From: Microbacterium sp. Au-Mic1
GTDB lineage: Bacteria; Actinomycetota; Actinomycetes; Actinomycetales; Microbacteriaceae
Length of the DNA stretch: 64,000 nucleotides
Direction of reading: 5' to 3'
NCBI RefSeq assembly: GCF_021341785.1
Contig: NZ_JAJTTF010000001.1
Location: forward strand, 372,001 to 436,000
Shown: piece after piece, positions 1-9,987 of the stretch
Numbering within the stretch: position 1 is the stretch's first letter
Layout: each line of letters opens with the position of its first letter
Made by a program: the position numbers and the translations under genes
Notes under the pieces: generated by a model
Told to the model about the DNA's origin: nothing
The model's input: the letters and a program-made list of their open reading frames with translations, nothing else
Databases searched by the model: none

Positions 1-600
1 TTCTACGTCACCGGTGCGGGCATCCTGTACGGTTTCGTGGCGACGCTCGCGAAGGCGGTGATCAGCCGCATCCAGTCCGGTCAGTTCGACTGGCTGACCG
101 CCGTGTGCGTGATCGCGCTGATCGCGGCCGGCGCCGCGGGCGCCTATTTCGTGCAGACCGCGTACGGATCCGGTCCGCCGGACCTGGTGATCGCCGGGCT
201 CACCGTGATCGATCCGATGGTGGCCGTGCTGATCGGCCTGCTCGTGCTGGAGGAGGGCGCCGCCGCACCCGTCTGGGTGTTCGTCGCCTTCGGGGTCTCC
301 GGCCTGATCGCAGGGTGGGGCGTCGTCACGCTCGCCCGCTACCATCCGCAGGTCGTCAGCGAGAGCCAGGAGCTGCCGATCGAGCGGGGGAGCTCCGGTG
401 GGGTCAGCGCATCCGGGGCCGCTGGGATCGATGCCCCGGCGCCGCGCGTCTCCTCCGACGACACAGTGCCCCCCACGCCCCCCGCGAGTCCGCTCGAGGA
501 GTCCGGGTGGCCGTCGAACGTCGCGCCGATACGCCGCGAGGACCCGCCCCGCACCGGCGGCGACGCCGACGAGCGCGGAAACGGATCCTCGCGGATCTGA
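1..600 (+). CDS. DMT/EamA-family transporter, C-terminal part (5' end outside window)
   Basis: The reading frame is open from base 1 (FYVTGAGILYGF...) to the TGA at 598-600, so about 199 C-terminal residues are seen and the start lies upstream. Hydrophobic membrane segments are visible near residues 35-50, 60-80 and 88-105 of the fragment, with the small-residue and proline pattern of the second EamA repeat (ITVIDP-like stretch, LEEG). This family moves small metabolites or drugs across the inner membrane; the substrate cannot be told from the sequence. After the last helix there is an unusual soluble tail of about 85 residues, rich in Pro, Ser, Asp and Gly, presumably cytoplasmic and disordered. 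The gene converges on pgl. Confidence 0.8.
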   Translation, partial: FYVTGAGILYGFVATLAKAVISRIQSGQFDWLTAVCVIALIAAGAAGAYFVQTAYGSGPPDLVIAGLTVIDPMVAVLIGLLVLEEGAAAPVWVFVAFGVSGLIAGWGVVTLARYHPQVVSESQELPIERGSSGGVSASGAAGIDAPAPRVSSDDTVPPTPPASPLEESGWPSNVAPIRREDPPRTGGDADERGNGSSRI

Positions 601-604
601 CGGG

Positions 605-623
605 CGCCGGACCGGGTCCGGCG
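605..623. terminator. Palindrome between convergent genes, likely bidirectional terminator
   Basis: CGCCGGACC-G-GGTCCGGCG is a perfect 9-bp inverted repeat in the 31-bp gap between the convergent transporter and pgl genes. There is no T-tract, so termination efficiency is uncertain. Confidence 0.5.
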
Positions 624-631
624 ATGGTCCA

Positions 632-1411
632 TCAGTAGTCGACGTCGATGAGCTCGGGCGCGACCTCGGAGGCCGCTGCCTCATCGACGAAGAACACGGT
701 GCGCTTGCGTCCCTTGGCGCCCGCGGCCGGTACGTTCTCGTAGTTCGCGCCCGCCAGGGCGAGCCCGAGAGCCGATGCCTTCTCGGCGCCGGTGAGCACG
801 AGCCACACCCGCTTCGAGGAGTTGATCACCGGGCGGGTCAGCGTGATCCGCTCCGGCGGCGGCTTCGGCGAGTTCCGCACGGGCAGCACCGCGGCATCGG
901 TCACCCTGATCTCCGCGTGGTCCGGGAAGAGCGAGGCGATGTGTCCGTCCGGCCCGACTCCGAGGAAGCACACGGCGAACGACGGCCAGGCGCGCTCCGC
1001 ATCACCGAAGCGTGCGAGCTCTGCGGCGTAGGCCGCGGCGCCCTCATCCAGGCTCAGCCCTGCGTCGCTCGCGGCCATCTCGTGCACGTTCTCCGCAGGC
1101 ACAGGGATCCTGTCCAGCAGCGCCGTCCTGGCCTGTCCTGCGTTGCGGTCGGGGTCCTGCGCCGGCACGAAACGTTCATCGCCCCACCAGAAGTGCACGA
1201 GCGACCAGTCCACCTGGGGCGTGCGCGCGTCCTCCGCGACGGCCCTCAGCACGGCGGATCCCATGCTGCCGCCGGTGAGAGCGACGTGGGCGAGTCGTCC
1301 GTCCCTGATCCGCGCCTGCACGCGGACGAGGAACCGGTCGGCGACGAGCCGGGCGAGTGACGCCGGGTCCTCGCTGATGACGACCCGCTTGGCGGGCGAA
1401 TCCGCAGCCAT
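632..1411 (-). CDS. pgl: 6-phosphogluconolactonase
   Basis: Hydrolyses 6-phosphogluconolactone to 6-phosphogluconate, the second step of the oxidative pentose phosphate pathway, in the cytosol. The 259-residue protein has the family motifs LTGGSMG (near residue 45), WWGDERFVP (near 75) and GVGPDGHIASLFP (near 150), and matches the usual length of DevB/SOL-type lactonases. I chose the ATG at 1409-1411 (MAADSPAKR) rather than the longer open frame, because it lies 2 bp after the opcA stop and gives the normal N-terminus. It is the last gene of tkt-tal-pgi-zwf-opcA-pgl. Confidence 0.94.
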   Translation of the reverse strand: MAADSPAKRVVISEDPASLARLVADRFLVRVQARIRDGRLAHVALTGGSMGSAVLRAVAEDARTPQVDWSLVHFWWGDERFVPAQDPDRNAGQARTALLDRIPVPAENVHEMAASDAGLSLDEGAAAYAAELARFGDAERAWPSFAVCFLGVGPDGHIASLFPDHAEIRVTDAAVLPVRNSPKPPPERITLTRPVINSSKRVWLVLTGAEKASALGLALAGANYENVPAAGAKGRKRTVFFVDEAAASEVAPELIDVDY

Positions 1412-1413
1412 CG

Positions 1414-2349
1414 TCAGGCCACCGGCTCCGGAGCCTCGAGCCGCTCCCAGCCCTCGGTGATCACGCGCCCGTAGAGCACGTCGGGGTCGAGGCGACGCAG
1501 CTCCTCCGCCAAGCACTCGCGGAGGGTGCGCCGCGGCAGGTGCAGCTCATGGTCGGGCTGCCCGGGCTGCGTGAGCACGGCCGAACCCGGCACGGGCCGC
1601 TCCAGCAGGATGTCACCGTTCGCACGGGTCAGACGCACCGACTTGATGCCCTCCTGCCACACCTGCGGGCTCTCGTAGGCCCAGCGCACCGGCACGTCCA
1701 GCGCGAGACGCAGCCAGCCGGCCAGCAGCGCCGTGGACGGAGAAGCCGCGGATCCGCGCACCTCGACGGCGGTGACCTCTTCGTACGGCGGCTGATCCAG
1801 CACCGCCGCGAGCTGCTCCCGCCAGTGCGTGAGCCGGGTCCACGCGAGGTCGGTGTCGCCGGGCACGTGCGTGCGGCCGAGCACCTCGAGCTGGGCGCGC
1901 ACGTCCTGCGCGGTCGCGGCATCGGTGATGCGGCGCTGCGCGATGCGGCCCAGGGGAGAGGCAGCCGGGGCCTCCGGAGCTTCGCGGGGCCACCACACCA
2001 CTACGGGGGCGTCGGGCAGCAGCAGACCGGTGACGAGGCTCTCCTCGTTGCTCGCGGCGTCGCCGTAGGCGTGCAGCACCACGACTTCGCTCGCGCCCGC
2101 GTCGCCGCCGACGCGGATCTGCGCGTCGAGGCGCGAGTCCCCCTCGCTGGTGGTCAGCACGATCACGCGCATCGGGTGCTCGCGCGACGCGTCGTTGGCG
2201 GCGTCGATCGCGGATTCGGCGACGTCGTCCGTCGCGGCGATGATGAGCGTCAGCACGCGGCCGAGGGCGACGACGCCGCCCTCCTCGCGCGCCTTCACCA
2301 GGTTCTTCGCGACCTGGCTGGTGGTGGTGTCGGGCAGATCGATGATCAC
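1414..2349 (-). CDS. opcA: Glucose-6-phosphate dehydrogenase assembly protein OpcA
   Basis: OpcA is a partner of glucose-6-phosphate dehydrogenase, needed for full activity or assembly in cyanobacteria and actinobacteria. The 311-residue product begins MIIDLPDTTTSQVAKNL and has the typical OpcA arrangement, including the VVWWPREAPEAP segment and the DLAWTRLTHWR segment that are conserved in actinobacterial homologues. It has no catalytic motif of its own. The start overlaps the zwf stop by 4 bp and pgl follows after 2 bp, so the three genes are probably translationally coupled. The assignment rests on motif recognition and the strict zwf-opcA-pgl context. Confidence 0.93.
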   Translation of the reverse strand: MIIDLPDTTTSQVAKNLVKAREEGGVVALGRVLTLIIAATDDVAESAIDAANDASREHPMRVIVLTTSEGDSRLDAQIRVGGDAGASEVVVLHAYGDAASNEESLVTGLLLPDAPVVVWWPREAPEAPAASPLGRIAQRRITDAATAQDVRAQLEVLGRTHVPGDTDLAWTRLTHWREQLAAVLDQPPYEEVTAVEVRGSAASPSTALLAGWLRLALDVPVRWAYESPQVWQEGIKSVRLTRANGDILLERPVPGSAVLTQPGQPDHELHLPRRTLRECLAEELRRLDPDVLYGRVITEGWERLEAPEPVA

Positions 2350-3893
2350 GGGCGCCTCCAGACACGTCCGTCGCGGGCGAGCAGGGCGTCGGCGGAGGCC
2401 GGACCCCAGGATCCGGGAGCGTACTGCTCCACAGGGCCGCCCTCGGCAGCCCAGTACTGCTCCACCGGGTCGAGGATCTTCCAGCTGAGCTCGACCTCCT
2501 CGTGGCGCGGGAACAGCGGCGGGTCGCCGAGCAGCACGTCCAGGATGAGCCGCTCGTACGCCTCGGGGCTGGCCTCGGTGAACGCGTGGCCGTAGCCGAA
2601 GTCCATCGTCACGTCACGGACGTTGCTGCCGCTGCCCGGAACCTTCGAACCGAATCGGAGGGTGACGCCCTCGTCCGGCTGCACGCGGATGACCAGCGCG
2701 TTCTGGCCGAGTTCGGAGGTCTGGCCGCTGCCGAACAGATGCTCCGGCGCGCGCTTGAAGACGACGGCGATCTCGGTGACACGACGACCGAGGCGCTTGC
2801 CGGTGCGCAGGTAGAAGGGCACTTCCGCCCAGCGCCGGGTGTTGATCTCGAGCTTCACCGCGGCGTAGGTCTCCGTGGCGGATTCCGGATCCATGCCGTC
2901 CTCGTCGAGGAACCCGGTGACCTGCTCGCCGCCCTGCCAGCCACCCGCATACTGTCCACGAGCCGTCGCGAGGGAGAGATCGTCGGGCAGTGACACCGCC
3001 GCCAGCACCTTCTCCTTCTCGGCACGCAGGTGTTCGGCGGAAAGGCTGATCGGCTCCTCCATCGCGGTGAGCGCGAGCAGCTGCAGCAGATGGTTCTGGA
3101 TGACGTCCCGGGCCGCGCCGATGCCGTCGTAGTATCCGGCACGGCCGCCGACGCCGATGTCCTCGGCCATCGTGATCTGCACGTGGTCGACGTAGTTGCG
3201 GTTCCAGATCGGCTCGTACAGCTCGTTCGCGAAGCGCAGTGCCAGGATGTTCTGCACCGTCTCCTTGCCGAGGTAGTGATCGATGCGGAAGATCGAGTCG
3301 GCGGGGAAGGTTCCCTCGAGCGCGTCGTTCAGCGCCCGGGCCGAAGCGAGGTCGTGCCCGAACGGCTTCTCGATCACCACGCGTCGCCAGTGATCCGCGT
3401 CCTCATGGCCCTCGACGAGTCCGGAGTCGCGCAGCTGCTGCGCCACGAGCGGGAACTGGTTCGGCGGGATCGACAGGTAGTACGCGTGATTGCCCATGGT
3501 GCCGCGTTCGACGTCGAGCTTCTCGACGGTCTCGCGCAGGCGCCGGAACGCGTCGGGATCGCCGAACTCGCCGGAGACGAAGCGGATGCCCTGCAGCAGC
3601 TGGGCCCACGTCTCCTCACGGAACGGGGTGCGCGCGTGCTCCTTGACGGCGTCGTAGACGACCTGGGCGAAGTCCTGGTCCTCCCAGTCGCGGCGGGCGA
3701 ACCCGACCAGGGCGAACCCGGGGGGCAGGAGGCCGCGATTGGCGAGGTCGTAGACGGCGGGCATCAGCTTCTTGCGCGACAGGTCGCCGGTGACGCCGAA
3801 GATCACCAGAGCGCTGGGCCCTGCGATCCGGCTCAGCCGGCGGTCGTCGGGATCGCGCAGCGGGTTGCGGCCGCGGGAGACGGGAACAGTCAT
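2346..3893 (-). CDS. zwf: Glucose-6-phosphate 1-dehydrogenase
   Basis: Oxidises glucose 6-phosphate to 6-phosphogluconolactone, usually reducing NADP, and so opens the oxidative pentose phosphate pathway. The 515-residue protein has the Rossmann dinucleotide-binding motif FGVTGDLSRKKL near residue 33 and the substrate/catalytic signature RIDHYLGKE near 195, and is of normal family length. I chose the ATG at 3891-3893 (MTVPVSRG), which has AGGAGA about 10 nt upstream; the longer open frame runs into pgi. It follows pgi after 37 bp and overlaps opcA by 4 bp. Confidence 0.96.
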   Translation of the reverse strand: MTVPVSRGRNPLRDPDDRRLSRIAGPSALVIFGVTGDLSRKKLMPAVYDLANRGLLPPGFALVGFARRDWEDQDFAQVVYDAVKEHARTPFREETWAQLLQGIRFVSGEFGDPDAFRRLRETVEKLDVERGTMGNHAYYLSIPPNQFPLVAQQLRDSGLVEGHEDADHWRRVVIEKPFGHDLASARALNDALEGTFPADSIFRIDHYLGKETVQNILALRFANELYEPIWNRNYVDHVQITMAEDIGVGGRAGYYDGIGAARDVIQNHLLQLLALTAMEEPISLSAEHLRAEKEKVLAAVSLPDDLSLATARGQYAGGWQGGEQVTGFLDEDGMDPESATETYAAVKLEINTRRWAEVPFYLRTGKRLGRRVTEIAVVFKRAPEHLFGSGQTSELGQNALVIRVQPDEGVTLRFGSKVPGSGSNVRDVTMDFGYGHAFTEASPEAYERLILDVLLGDPPLFPRHEEVELSWKILDPVEQYWAAEGGPVEQYAPGSWGPASADALLARDGRVWRRP

Positions 3894-3930
3894 CGGTGGG
3901 GGATTCTCCTGAGTGCTCTCTGGGTGATGC

Positions 3931-5550
3931 CTACTGCGCGGCCTCGAAGAGGTCGAGCACATCGTCCTGTGGTTCGGTGATCGTCAGCGTGACGACGGGG
4001 CGGCCGTGCGCGGCGAGCACGCCGGCATCGCCGGCGGCCTGTGCCTCGATGAGCTGGCCGAACGTGAACGGACGGCCGGGGATCTCCAGGTCCACGTCCG
4101 TGCGCTCCAGGATCTGCAGGAACACGCCCTGGGCGGGGCCGCCCTTGTGATACTGGCCCGTCGAATGCAGGAACCGCGGACCCCAGCCGAACGTGGTGGG
4201 TCGACCGGAGTCGGCGGCCACGAGCTCGCGGAGGCCCTGCAGCTGCGGCATCTCGAGGCGGTTCACGTAGGCCTGGATGGACACGTAGCCGTCTGCCGGC
4301 AGCGTCCGCCACAGAGCATCGAGCACCCCGGCGATCGTGCCCGGCGCGAGCAGAGCGGCGTCGGAGGCGCGCACCTCGACCCCGTCCTGCACGAAGGCCG
4401 CCGGCGACGGCTCCGGCCGCGCGTCCAGCAGGCCTCGGGTGGCGACCTTCGCCGACTCGACGTCGGGCTGGTCGAACGGGTTGATCCCGAGCAGGTAGCC
4501 CGCGATCGCGGTGGCGTGCTCCCAGACCACGAACTGCGCGCCGAGCGTGCCGCTGACGAGGATCTCGCCGGGGTGGCGTTCGCGGAGGTGGAACTCGTCG
4601 GCCTCGTCGACCAGGCGCACCAGCTGCAGGTCTGCGGGCTGCGCCTCCACCTCGGGGGAGACGGGGAGCAGCACGACGGGAAGGATCCCGGTGCCCTCCT
4701 TGCCGGTCGACTCGGCGACGAGCTGCTCGATCCAGTCGGGCAGACCCACGATGTGGGTGCCGTCGGTGATCAGCCCCAGCTTGTCCCGTCGCGGACCGTC
4801 CGGAGTCTGCGCGCTGGCGGCGATCGCCGCACCCAGCAGAAGAGCCGGGTTCTCGGCAGAGTCGATCGCGACCTGCAGCAGCGTGGCCTCGGCCTCGTCG
4901 AGCAGCTCCGCGATGTCCACGCCGGCGAGACCAGACGGAACCAGTCCGAAGGCGGTGAGCGCAGAGTATCGGCCGCCGACGTTCGGGTCGGCGTTGAAGA
5001 CCCGGTAGCCGGCGGCGCGCGCCGACTCGTCGAGCGGCGATCCGGGGTCGGTGACCACGACGATGCGCTCGACGGGGTCGATCCCGACATCGCGGAACGC
5101 AGTCTCGAAGGTGCGGCGCTGCGAGTCCGTCTCGACCGTGGATCCGGACTTGGACGACACCACCAGAACCACGTCGGAGAGCCCTGCGTCGATCGCGGCC
5201 AGCACCTGCCCCGGCGACGTCGAATCGAGGATCGTGAGGTCGATGCCCGCGGTCTGCGAGATGACCTCGGGGGCGAGCGAGGATCCTCCCATCCCGGCCA
5301 GCACGACCCGCGTGATGCCCTTGCCCGCCAGCTCGTCGCGCAGCGCGTGGATCTCCGGCAGCAGTGGACGCGACACCGAGACGGCGTCGACCCAGCCGAG
5401 GCGGACGCTCGCCTCGGCCTCGGCGGCCTCGCCCCAGACGGTGGGGTCGCCGCCGGTGATCCGGGACGCGATCAGTTCGCCCACCAGCCGGGGCACGACC
5501 TCATCGATCGCGGCCTTCGGCGCTCCGGACGTGTGGATCTGGAAACTCAC
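3931..5550 (-). CDS. pgi: Glucose-6-phosphate isomerase
   Basis: Interconverts glucose 6-phosphate and fructose 6-phosphate, linking glycolysis to the pentose phosphate genes around it. The 539-residue product has the sugar-isomerase (SIS) core: [11 protein letters not shown] near residue 89 and the phosphate-binding [10 protein letters not shown] near 132. It belongs to the shorter actinobacterial or Tal-Pgi type rather than the E. coli type, which is consistent with its place directly behind tal. The start is a GTG at 5548-5550 that overlaps the tal stop (GTGA). Confidence 0.93.
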   Translation of the reverse strand: MSFQIHTSGAPKAAIDEVVPRLVGELIASRITGGDPTVWGEAAEAEASVRLGWVDAVSVSRPLLPEIHALRDELAGKGITRVVLAGMGGSSLAPEVISQTAGIDLTILDSTSPGQVLAAIDAGLSDVVLVVSSKSGSTVETDSQRRTFETAFRDVGIDPVERIVVVTDPGSPLDESARAAGYRVFNADPNVGGRYSALTAFGLVPSGLAGVDIAELLDEAEATLLQVAIDSAENPALLLGAAIAASAQTPDGPRRDKLGLITDGTHIVGLPDWIEQLVAESTGKEGTGILPVVLLPVSPEVEAQPADLQLVRLVDEADEFHLRERHPGEILVSGTLGAQFVVWEHATAIAGYLLGINPFDQPDVESAKVATRGLLDARPEPSPAAFVQDGVEVRASDAALLAPGTIAGVLDALWRTLPADGYVSIQAYVNRLEMPQLQGLRELVAADSGRPTTFGWGPRFLHSTGQYHKGGPAQGVFLQILERTDVDLEIPGRPFTFGQLIEAQAAGDAGVLAAHGRPVVTLTITEPQDDVLDLFEAAQ

Positions 5551-6659
5551 CGCTGGGCGTCCAGACCCTCACGAACCTGGGTGAGCAGGCCGTGCCAGGA
5601 GTCGATGAACTTCTCGACTCCCTCGTCCTCGAGCACCTGGGTCACGTCGGCGAAGTCCACGCCGACGGCGGCGAGTCCCGCGAACACCTCGCGGGACTCC
5701 TCGTACGCGCCCGTGACGGTGTCGCCGGTGATCACACCGTGGTCGTAGGTCGCTTCGAGGGTCTTCTCCGGCATCGTGTTGACGACGTTCGGGGCGACCA
5801 GCTCGGTGACGTAGAGGGTGTCCGGCAGTGCCGGGTCCTTCACGCCGGTGGAGGCCCAGAGCGGCCGCTGGCGGTTGGCGCCGGCGGCCAGCAGCGCGGC
5901 GGCGCGGTCGCCGGCGAAGGTCTGCTCGTAGAGCTCGTAGGCGAGGCGGGCGTTCGCGAGACCGGCCTTGCTCTTGAGGGCCGTGGCCTCATCGGTGCCG
6001 ATCGCAGTGAGGCGCTTGTCCGTCTCGGTGTCGACGCGCGACACGAAGAACGAGGCGACCGAGTGGATCGTGGACAGGTCGTGGCCGGCCGCCGCGGCCT
6101 GCTCGAGGCCGGTGAGGTAGGCGTCGATGACCTCGGCGTAGCGCTCCAGGCTGAAGATCAGCGTGACGTTGATGCTGATCCCCTCCGCGATCGCCGCCGT
6201 GATCGCCGGAAGACCGGCCTTGGTGGCCGGGATCTTCACGAGCAGGTTCGGCCGGTCGACCTTCGTCCACAGCTCCTTGGCCTGCGCGGTGGTGCCCTCG
6301 GTGTCGTGCGCGAGGTCGGGGGAGACCTCGATCGACACGCGGCCATCGACGTGCCCGGTCTGCTCCCACACGGGACGGAAGACGTCGAGCGCGTCGCGGA
6401 CGTCCTGCGTGGTCGCCTCCAGGATGGCCTCCTCGGCGGTGGCGCCACGGGCGGCGAGCTCCGCGACCTGCGCGTCGTACGACGTGTCGGAGGGGTTCGT
6501 GATCGAGTTCGCGAAGATCGTCGGGTTCGTGGTCACGCCCACGACGTTGCGGGTGCCGATGAGTTCGGCGAGGTTGCCGGACTGGATCCGGGTGCGGGAC
6601 AGGTCGTCCAGCCAGATCGAGACTCCGGCGTCGGCGAGTGCGGCGGTGGGGGTGGTCAT
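5547..6659 (-). CDS. tal: Transaldolase
   Basis: Transfers a dihydroxyacetone unit from sedoheptulose 7-phosphate to glyceraldehyde 3-phosphate in the non-oxidative pentose phosphate pathway. The 370-residue protein has [13 protein letters not shown] near residue 38 and the Schiff-base lysine in [12 protein letters not shown] near residue 140, as in the long actinobacterial/cyanobacterial transaldolases. The ATG at 6657-6659 has a strong GAGGAGA ribosome-binding site. It lies 21 bp after tkt and overlaps pgi by 4 bp. Confidence 0.96.
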   Translation of the reverse strand: MTTPTAALADAGVSIWLDDLSRTRIQSGNLAELIGTRNVVGVTTNPTIFANSITNPSDTSYDAQVAELAARGATAEEAILEATTQDVRDALDVFRPVWEQTGHVDGRVSIEVSPDLAHDTEGTTAQAKELWTKVDRPNLLVKIPATKAGLPAITAAIAEGISINVTLIFSLERYAEVIDAYLTGLEQAAAAGHDLSTIHSVASFFVSRVDTETDKRLTAIGTDEATALKSKAGLANARLAYELYEQTFAGDRAAALLAAGANRQRPLWASTGVKDPALPDTLYVTELVAPNVVNTMPEKTLEATYDHGVITGDTVTGAYEESREVFAGLAAVGVDFADVTQVLEDEGVEKFIDSWHGLLTQVREGLDAQR

Positions 6660-6680
6660 GCGTTCTCCTCGGATCCGTGC

Positions 6681-8783
6681 TTATGCGGCCGCATTGGCGG
6701 CGATGGTCTCGTGGGCCGCGGCGACGACGGCCTCGGCGGTGATGCCGAACTTCTGGAACAGCGTCTTGTAGTCGGCCGAGGCTCCGAAGTGGTCGATGCC
6801 GACCGAGCGACCGGTCGAGCCCACGATGCCGTGCCAGGTCAGCGTGGAACCGGCCTCGACGGAGACGCGGGCCCTGACTCCGGACGGCAGCACCGACTCG
6901 CGGTAAGCCTCGTCCTGCTCGGCGAACCACTCCAGCGACGGCGCGGACACCACGCGGGCGTTGACGCCTTCCGCTGCCAGCGTCTCGCGGGCGGCGACGG
7001 CGAGCTGGACCTCGGAGCCGGTGGCGATGAGGATGACATCCGGGGTGCCGCTCGGCGCCTCGGCCAGGACGTATGCGCCCTTGACCGTGTTCGACGCGGC
7101 GGCGAACGTGTCGCCGGTGGCGTCTCCGGTCCCGCGCGCGAAGTTAGGGACGTTCTGGCGGGTCAGCGCGATGCCCGTGGGGCCGCCGTGGCGGCGCAGG
7201 ATCTCCAGCCAGGCCGCCGCGGTCTCGTTGCCGTCGGCCGGGCGCACCACGGTGAGGTTGGGGATCGCGCGCAGCGAGGCGAGCTGCTCGATCGGCTGGT
7301 GCGTGGGGCCGTCCTCGCCGAGGGCGACCGAGTCGTGCGTCCACACGAACACGCTCGGCACGTTCATGAGCGCGGCCAGGCGCACGGCGGGACGCATGTA
7401 GTCGCTGAAGATCAGGAACGTGCCGCCGAACGGCCGGGTGGGGCCGTGCAGCACGATGCCGTTCAGGATCGAGCCCATCGCGTGCTCGCGGATGCCGAAG
7501 TGCAGCACGCGGCCGTAGGGGCTGCCGTTCCAGTCGTGCGTGGACCAGGTCTCGGGGATGAAGGACTTGGCACCCGCGATCGTGGTGTTGTTGGATCCGG
7601 CGAGGTCCGCGGATCCGCCCCACAGCTCGGGGAGCTCGGGCGCCAGCGCATTGATGACCTTGCCGGAGGCCGCGCGGGTCGCGAGCTCGGTCCCGGCCTC
7701 GAACACGGGGAGTGCGTCCTCGATGCCCTCGGGGAGCTCGTGCGCCTCGAGGCGGTCCAGCAGCGCCTTGCGCTCGGGGTTGGCCGCGGCCCAGGCATCG
7801 AAGTCCTGCTGCCAGGCGGCACGGCCATCGGCCGCGCGTGCGCCGAGTTCGCGGGTGTGCTCGATCACGGCGTCCTCGACGACGAAGGACTTCTCGGGAT
7901 CGAAGCCCAGGACGACCTTGGTCTCGGCGACCTCGTCCGCGCCCAGCGCGTTCCCGTGCACCGACTCGGTGCCCTTCTTGTTGGGCGCCGGCCAGCCGAT
8001 GATCGTGTTCAGGATGATCAGGGACGGCTTGGAGGTCTCCGCCTTGGCCTGCTCGATCGCGTCGAAGAGCTCCTTCACGTCCTCGACGTAGGTGCCGGTG
8101 CGCACCCAGTCCACGTGCTGCACCTGCCAGCCGTAGGACTCGTAGCGCTCGCGGACGCCCTCGGTGAAGGCGACGTTCGTGTCGCCCTCGATCGAGATGC
8201 GGTTGGAGTCGTAGATGGCGATGAGGTTGCCGAGCTGCTGGTGGCCCGCGAGCGAGGACGCCTCGCTGGTCACGCCCTCCTGCAGGTCGCCGTCGCCGGC
8301 GATCACGTACACGTGGTGGTCGAACGGGCTCGTGCCCGCTGCGGCGTCCGGGTCGAACAGGCCGCGCTCGTAGCGGGCGGCGTACGCGAAGCCCACGGCC
8401 GAGGCGAGTCCCTGGCCGAGCGGGCCGGTCGTGATCTCCACGCCCTTCGTGTGGCCGTACTCCGGGTGGCCCGGGGTCAGCGAGCCCCAGGTGCGCAGCG
8501 CCTCGAGGTCGGTCAGCTCGAGGCCGAATCCGCCCAGGTAGAGCTGGATGTACTGGGTGAGCGAGGAGTGCCCGACGGAGAGGACGAACCGGTCACGGCC
8601 GATCCAGTGGGTGTCGGCCGGGTCGTGACGCAGCACGCGCTGGTAGAGCAGATACGCCACGGGTGCCAGGCTCATGGCCGTGCCCGGATGGCCGTTGCCG
8701 ACCTTCTGCACGGCGTCCGCCGCCAGAACCCGGGCGGTGTCTACCGCGCGCCGATCGATCTCTTCCCACAGCAGTTCCGACAC
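6681..8783 (-). CDS. tkt: Transketolase
   Basis: Thiamine-diphosphate enzyme that moves two-carbon units between sugar phosphates in the pentose phosphate pathway. The 700-residue protein has full length and the expected signatures: thiamine-binding GDGDLQEG near residue 157 with its downstream asparagine, GIREHAMG near 430, and [12 protein letters not shown] near 490. The start is a GTG at 8781-8783 preceded by GGAAAGGA. It is the first gene of the six-gene operon, which would supply NADPH and pentoses together; transcription probably starts in the 265-bp gap shared with ctaB. Confidence 0.97.
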   Translation of the reverse strand: MSELLWEEIDRRAVDTARVLAADAVQKVGNGHPGTAMSLAPVAYLLYQRVLRHDPADTHWIGRDRFVLSVGHSSLTQYIQLYLGGFGLELTDLEALRTWGSLTPGHPEYGHTKGVEITTGPLGQGLASAVGFAYAARYERGLFDPDAAAGTSPFDHHVYVIAGDGDLQEGVTSEASSLAGHQQLGNLIAIYDSNRISIEGDTNVAFTEGVRERYESYGWQVQHVDWVRTGTYVEDVKELFDAIEQAKAETSKPSLIILNTIIGWPAPNKKGTESVHGNALGADEVAETKVVLGFDPEKSFVVEDAVIEHTRELGARAADGRAAWQQDFDAWAAANPERKALLDRLEAHELPEGIEDALPVFEAGTELATRAASGKVINALAPELPELWGGSADLAGSNNTTIAGAKSFIPETWSTHDWNGSPYGRVLHFGIREHAMGSILNGIVLHGPTRPFGGTFLIFSDYMRPAVRLAALMNVPSVFVWTHDSVALGEDGPTHQPIEQLASLRAIPNLTVVRPADGNETAAAWLEILRRHGGPTGIALTRQNVPNFARGTGDATGDTFAAASNTVKGAYVLAEAPSGTPDVILIATGSEVQLAVAARETLAAEGVNARVVSAPSLEWFAEQDEAYRESVLPSGVRARVSVEAGSTLTWHGIVGSTGRSVGIDHFGASADYKTLFQKFGITAEAVVAAAHETIAANAAA

Positions 8784-8883
8784 TCCGGAGTCCTTTCCAA
8801 GACATGAGAGCGCCCGATCGTCTGCGCGCAGACCGCGACTTCACGGAAGGGCGAGGCACGTTGACGGGCGCGCGAGCGATTTC

Positions 8884-8889
8884 AGCATA
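8884..8889 (-). promoter_or_regulatory. Candidate -10 box for the tkt operon
   Basis: On the minus strand this reads TATGCT, a good actinobacterial TAnnnT -10 element about 100 nt upstream of the tkt GTG. No convincing -35 box is visible. The leader it implies, about 90 nt, contains no recognised riboswitch. Confidence 0.4.
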
Positions 8890-8913
8890 GTGCGGACCCG
8901 CGCCGCACGGGTC

Positions 8914-8925
8914 TGGTCGCGACCA
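8914..8925. promoter_or_regulatory. Perfect 12-bp palindrome between tkt and ctaB
   Basis: TGGTCGCGACCA lies upstream of both the putative tkt -10 box (8884-8889) and the ctaB -10 box. Its symmetry and position suit a repressor or activator site, but no cognate regulator is apparent and such GC-rich palindromes also arise by chance. Confidence 0.3.
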
Positions 8926-9028
8926 ACTGTGTCGATGCCATCGAAGGGCAGTCCACTCATGCTTCGCGGGACGGTGGTCGCCTCTGCGCGCCCCTCTCTC
9001 AGGCGGCGGAGTGTTACGCCCGGTGCCG

Positions 9029-9034
9029 TAGGAT
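9029..9034 (+). promoter_or_regulatory. Candidate -10 box for ctaB
   Basis: TAGGAT fits the actinobacterial TAnnnT consensus and sits 20 nt before the first possible ctaB start, which implies a very short leader. Confidence 0.45.
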
Positions 9035-9048
9035 GAGACTGTTCCCTT

Positions 9049-9987
9049 GTGCGCATGAAGGAGGCGGTCAGCATCGCGACCACCATCGAGCCCGTCGCCG
9101 CTGAGCGCTCTCTGAAGCGGACCATCAAGGCCTACGTCGAACTGACCAAGCCCCGCGTTCTCGAGCTCCTGCTCGTCTCAACCGTGCCGGTGATGTTCCT
9201 CGCCCAGCACGGTCTGCCGAACCTGTGGCTGGTTGCCGCGACGGTGATCGGCGGGTCCATGAGCGCCGGATCCGCCGCGGCGTTCAACATGTACATCGAC
9301 CGTGACATCGATGCGCACATGCACCGCACCGAGAAGCGCCCGCTGGTCACCGGGGAGGTCTCTCCGCGCGGCGCCCTGGTGTTCTCCTGGGTGCTCGCCG
9401 TCGCCTCCACCGGGTGGCTCTGGCTGACCACCAACTGGGTCGCCGCCGTGCTCTCGGCCGCCGCGATCTTCTTCTACGTCGTCATCTACACGATGATCCT
9501 CAAGCGTCGCACCGAGCAGAACATCATCTGGGGCGGCATCGCCGGGTGCTTCCCGGTCCTCATCGGCTGGGCGGCGGTGACCGGCTCGCTGGACTGGCCG
9601 GCCTTCGTGCTCTTCGTGCTGGTGTTCCTGTGGACCCCGGCGCACTACTGGCCGCTGTCGATGAAGTACAAGGACGACTACGACGACGTCGACGTGCCCA
9701 TGCTCGGCGTCACCCGCTCCGCCTCGCAGGTGGGCCTGCAGGTCATCCTGTACGCGTGGGCGACGCTGGCGTGCTCACTGCTGCTGATCCCCGTGGCCGG
9801 CATGGGCCTGGTCTACACGGTGTCGGCGCTGGTCTTCGGCGGCTGGTTCGTGTACGAGTCGCACCGGCTGTACGCGCAGGCGGTGAAGGGCGCATCGGCC
9901 AAGCCGATGCGCGTCTTCCACGCCTCCATCACCTACTTGACGCTGATCTTCGTGGCCGTCGCGGTCGACCCGCTGCTGCCCTTCTGA
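9049..9987 (+). CDS. ctaB: Protoheme IX farnesyltransferase (heme O synthase)
   Basis: Integral membrane prenyltransferase that adds a farnesyl group to heme B, giving heme O for cytochrome oxidase. The 312-residue protein has the UbiA-type aspartate-rich motifs [12 protein letters not shown] (near residue 80) and [11 protein letters not shown] (near 207), with seven to nine membrane helices. Start choice is uncertain: GTG at 9049 and ATG at 9055 are in frame but have no good upstream ribosome-binding site, whereas a perfect AAGGAGG (9058-9064) lies inside the frame and points to a non-standard ATC codon at 9073. The 3' end overlaps the convergent gene at 9933-10430 by 55 bp. Confidence 0.94.
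   Translation: MRMKEAVSIATTIEPVAAERSLKRTIKAYVELTKPRVLELLLVSTVPVMFLAQHGLPNLWLVAATVIGGSMSAGSAAAFNMYIDRDIDAHMHRTEKRPLVTGEVSPRGALVFSWVLAVASTGWLWLTTNWVAAVLSAAAIFFYVVIYTMILKRRTEQNIIWGGIAGCFPVLIGWAAVTGSLDWPAFVLFVLVFLWTPAHYWPLSMKYKDDYDDVDVPMLGVTRSASQVGLQVILYAWATLACSLLLIPVAGMGLVYTVSALVFGGWFVYESHRLYAQAVKGASAKPMRVFHASITYLTLIFVAVAVDPLLPF

Noticed and set aside
5592..8807. Very long plus-strand open frame (1,071 codons) opposite tal and tkt
   Set aside because: Translation is Arg/Gly/Val-rich with no motifs; it is the antisense shadow of high-GC coding sequence for transketolase and transaldolase.
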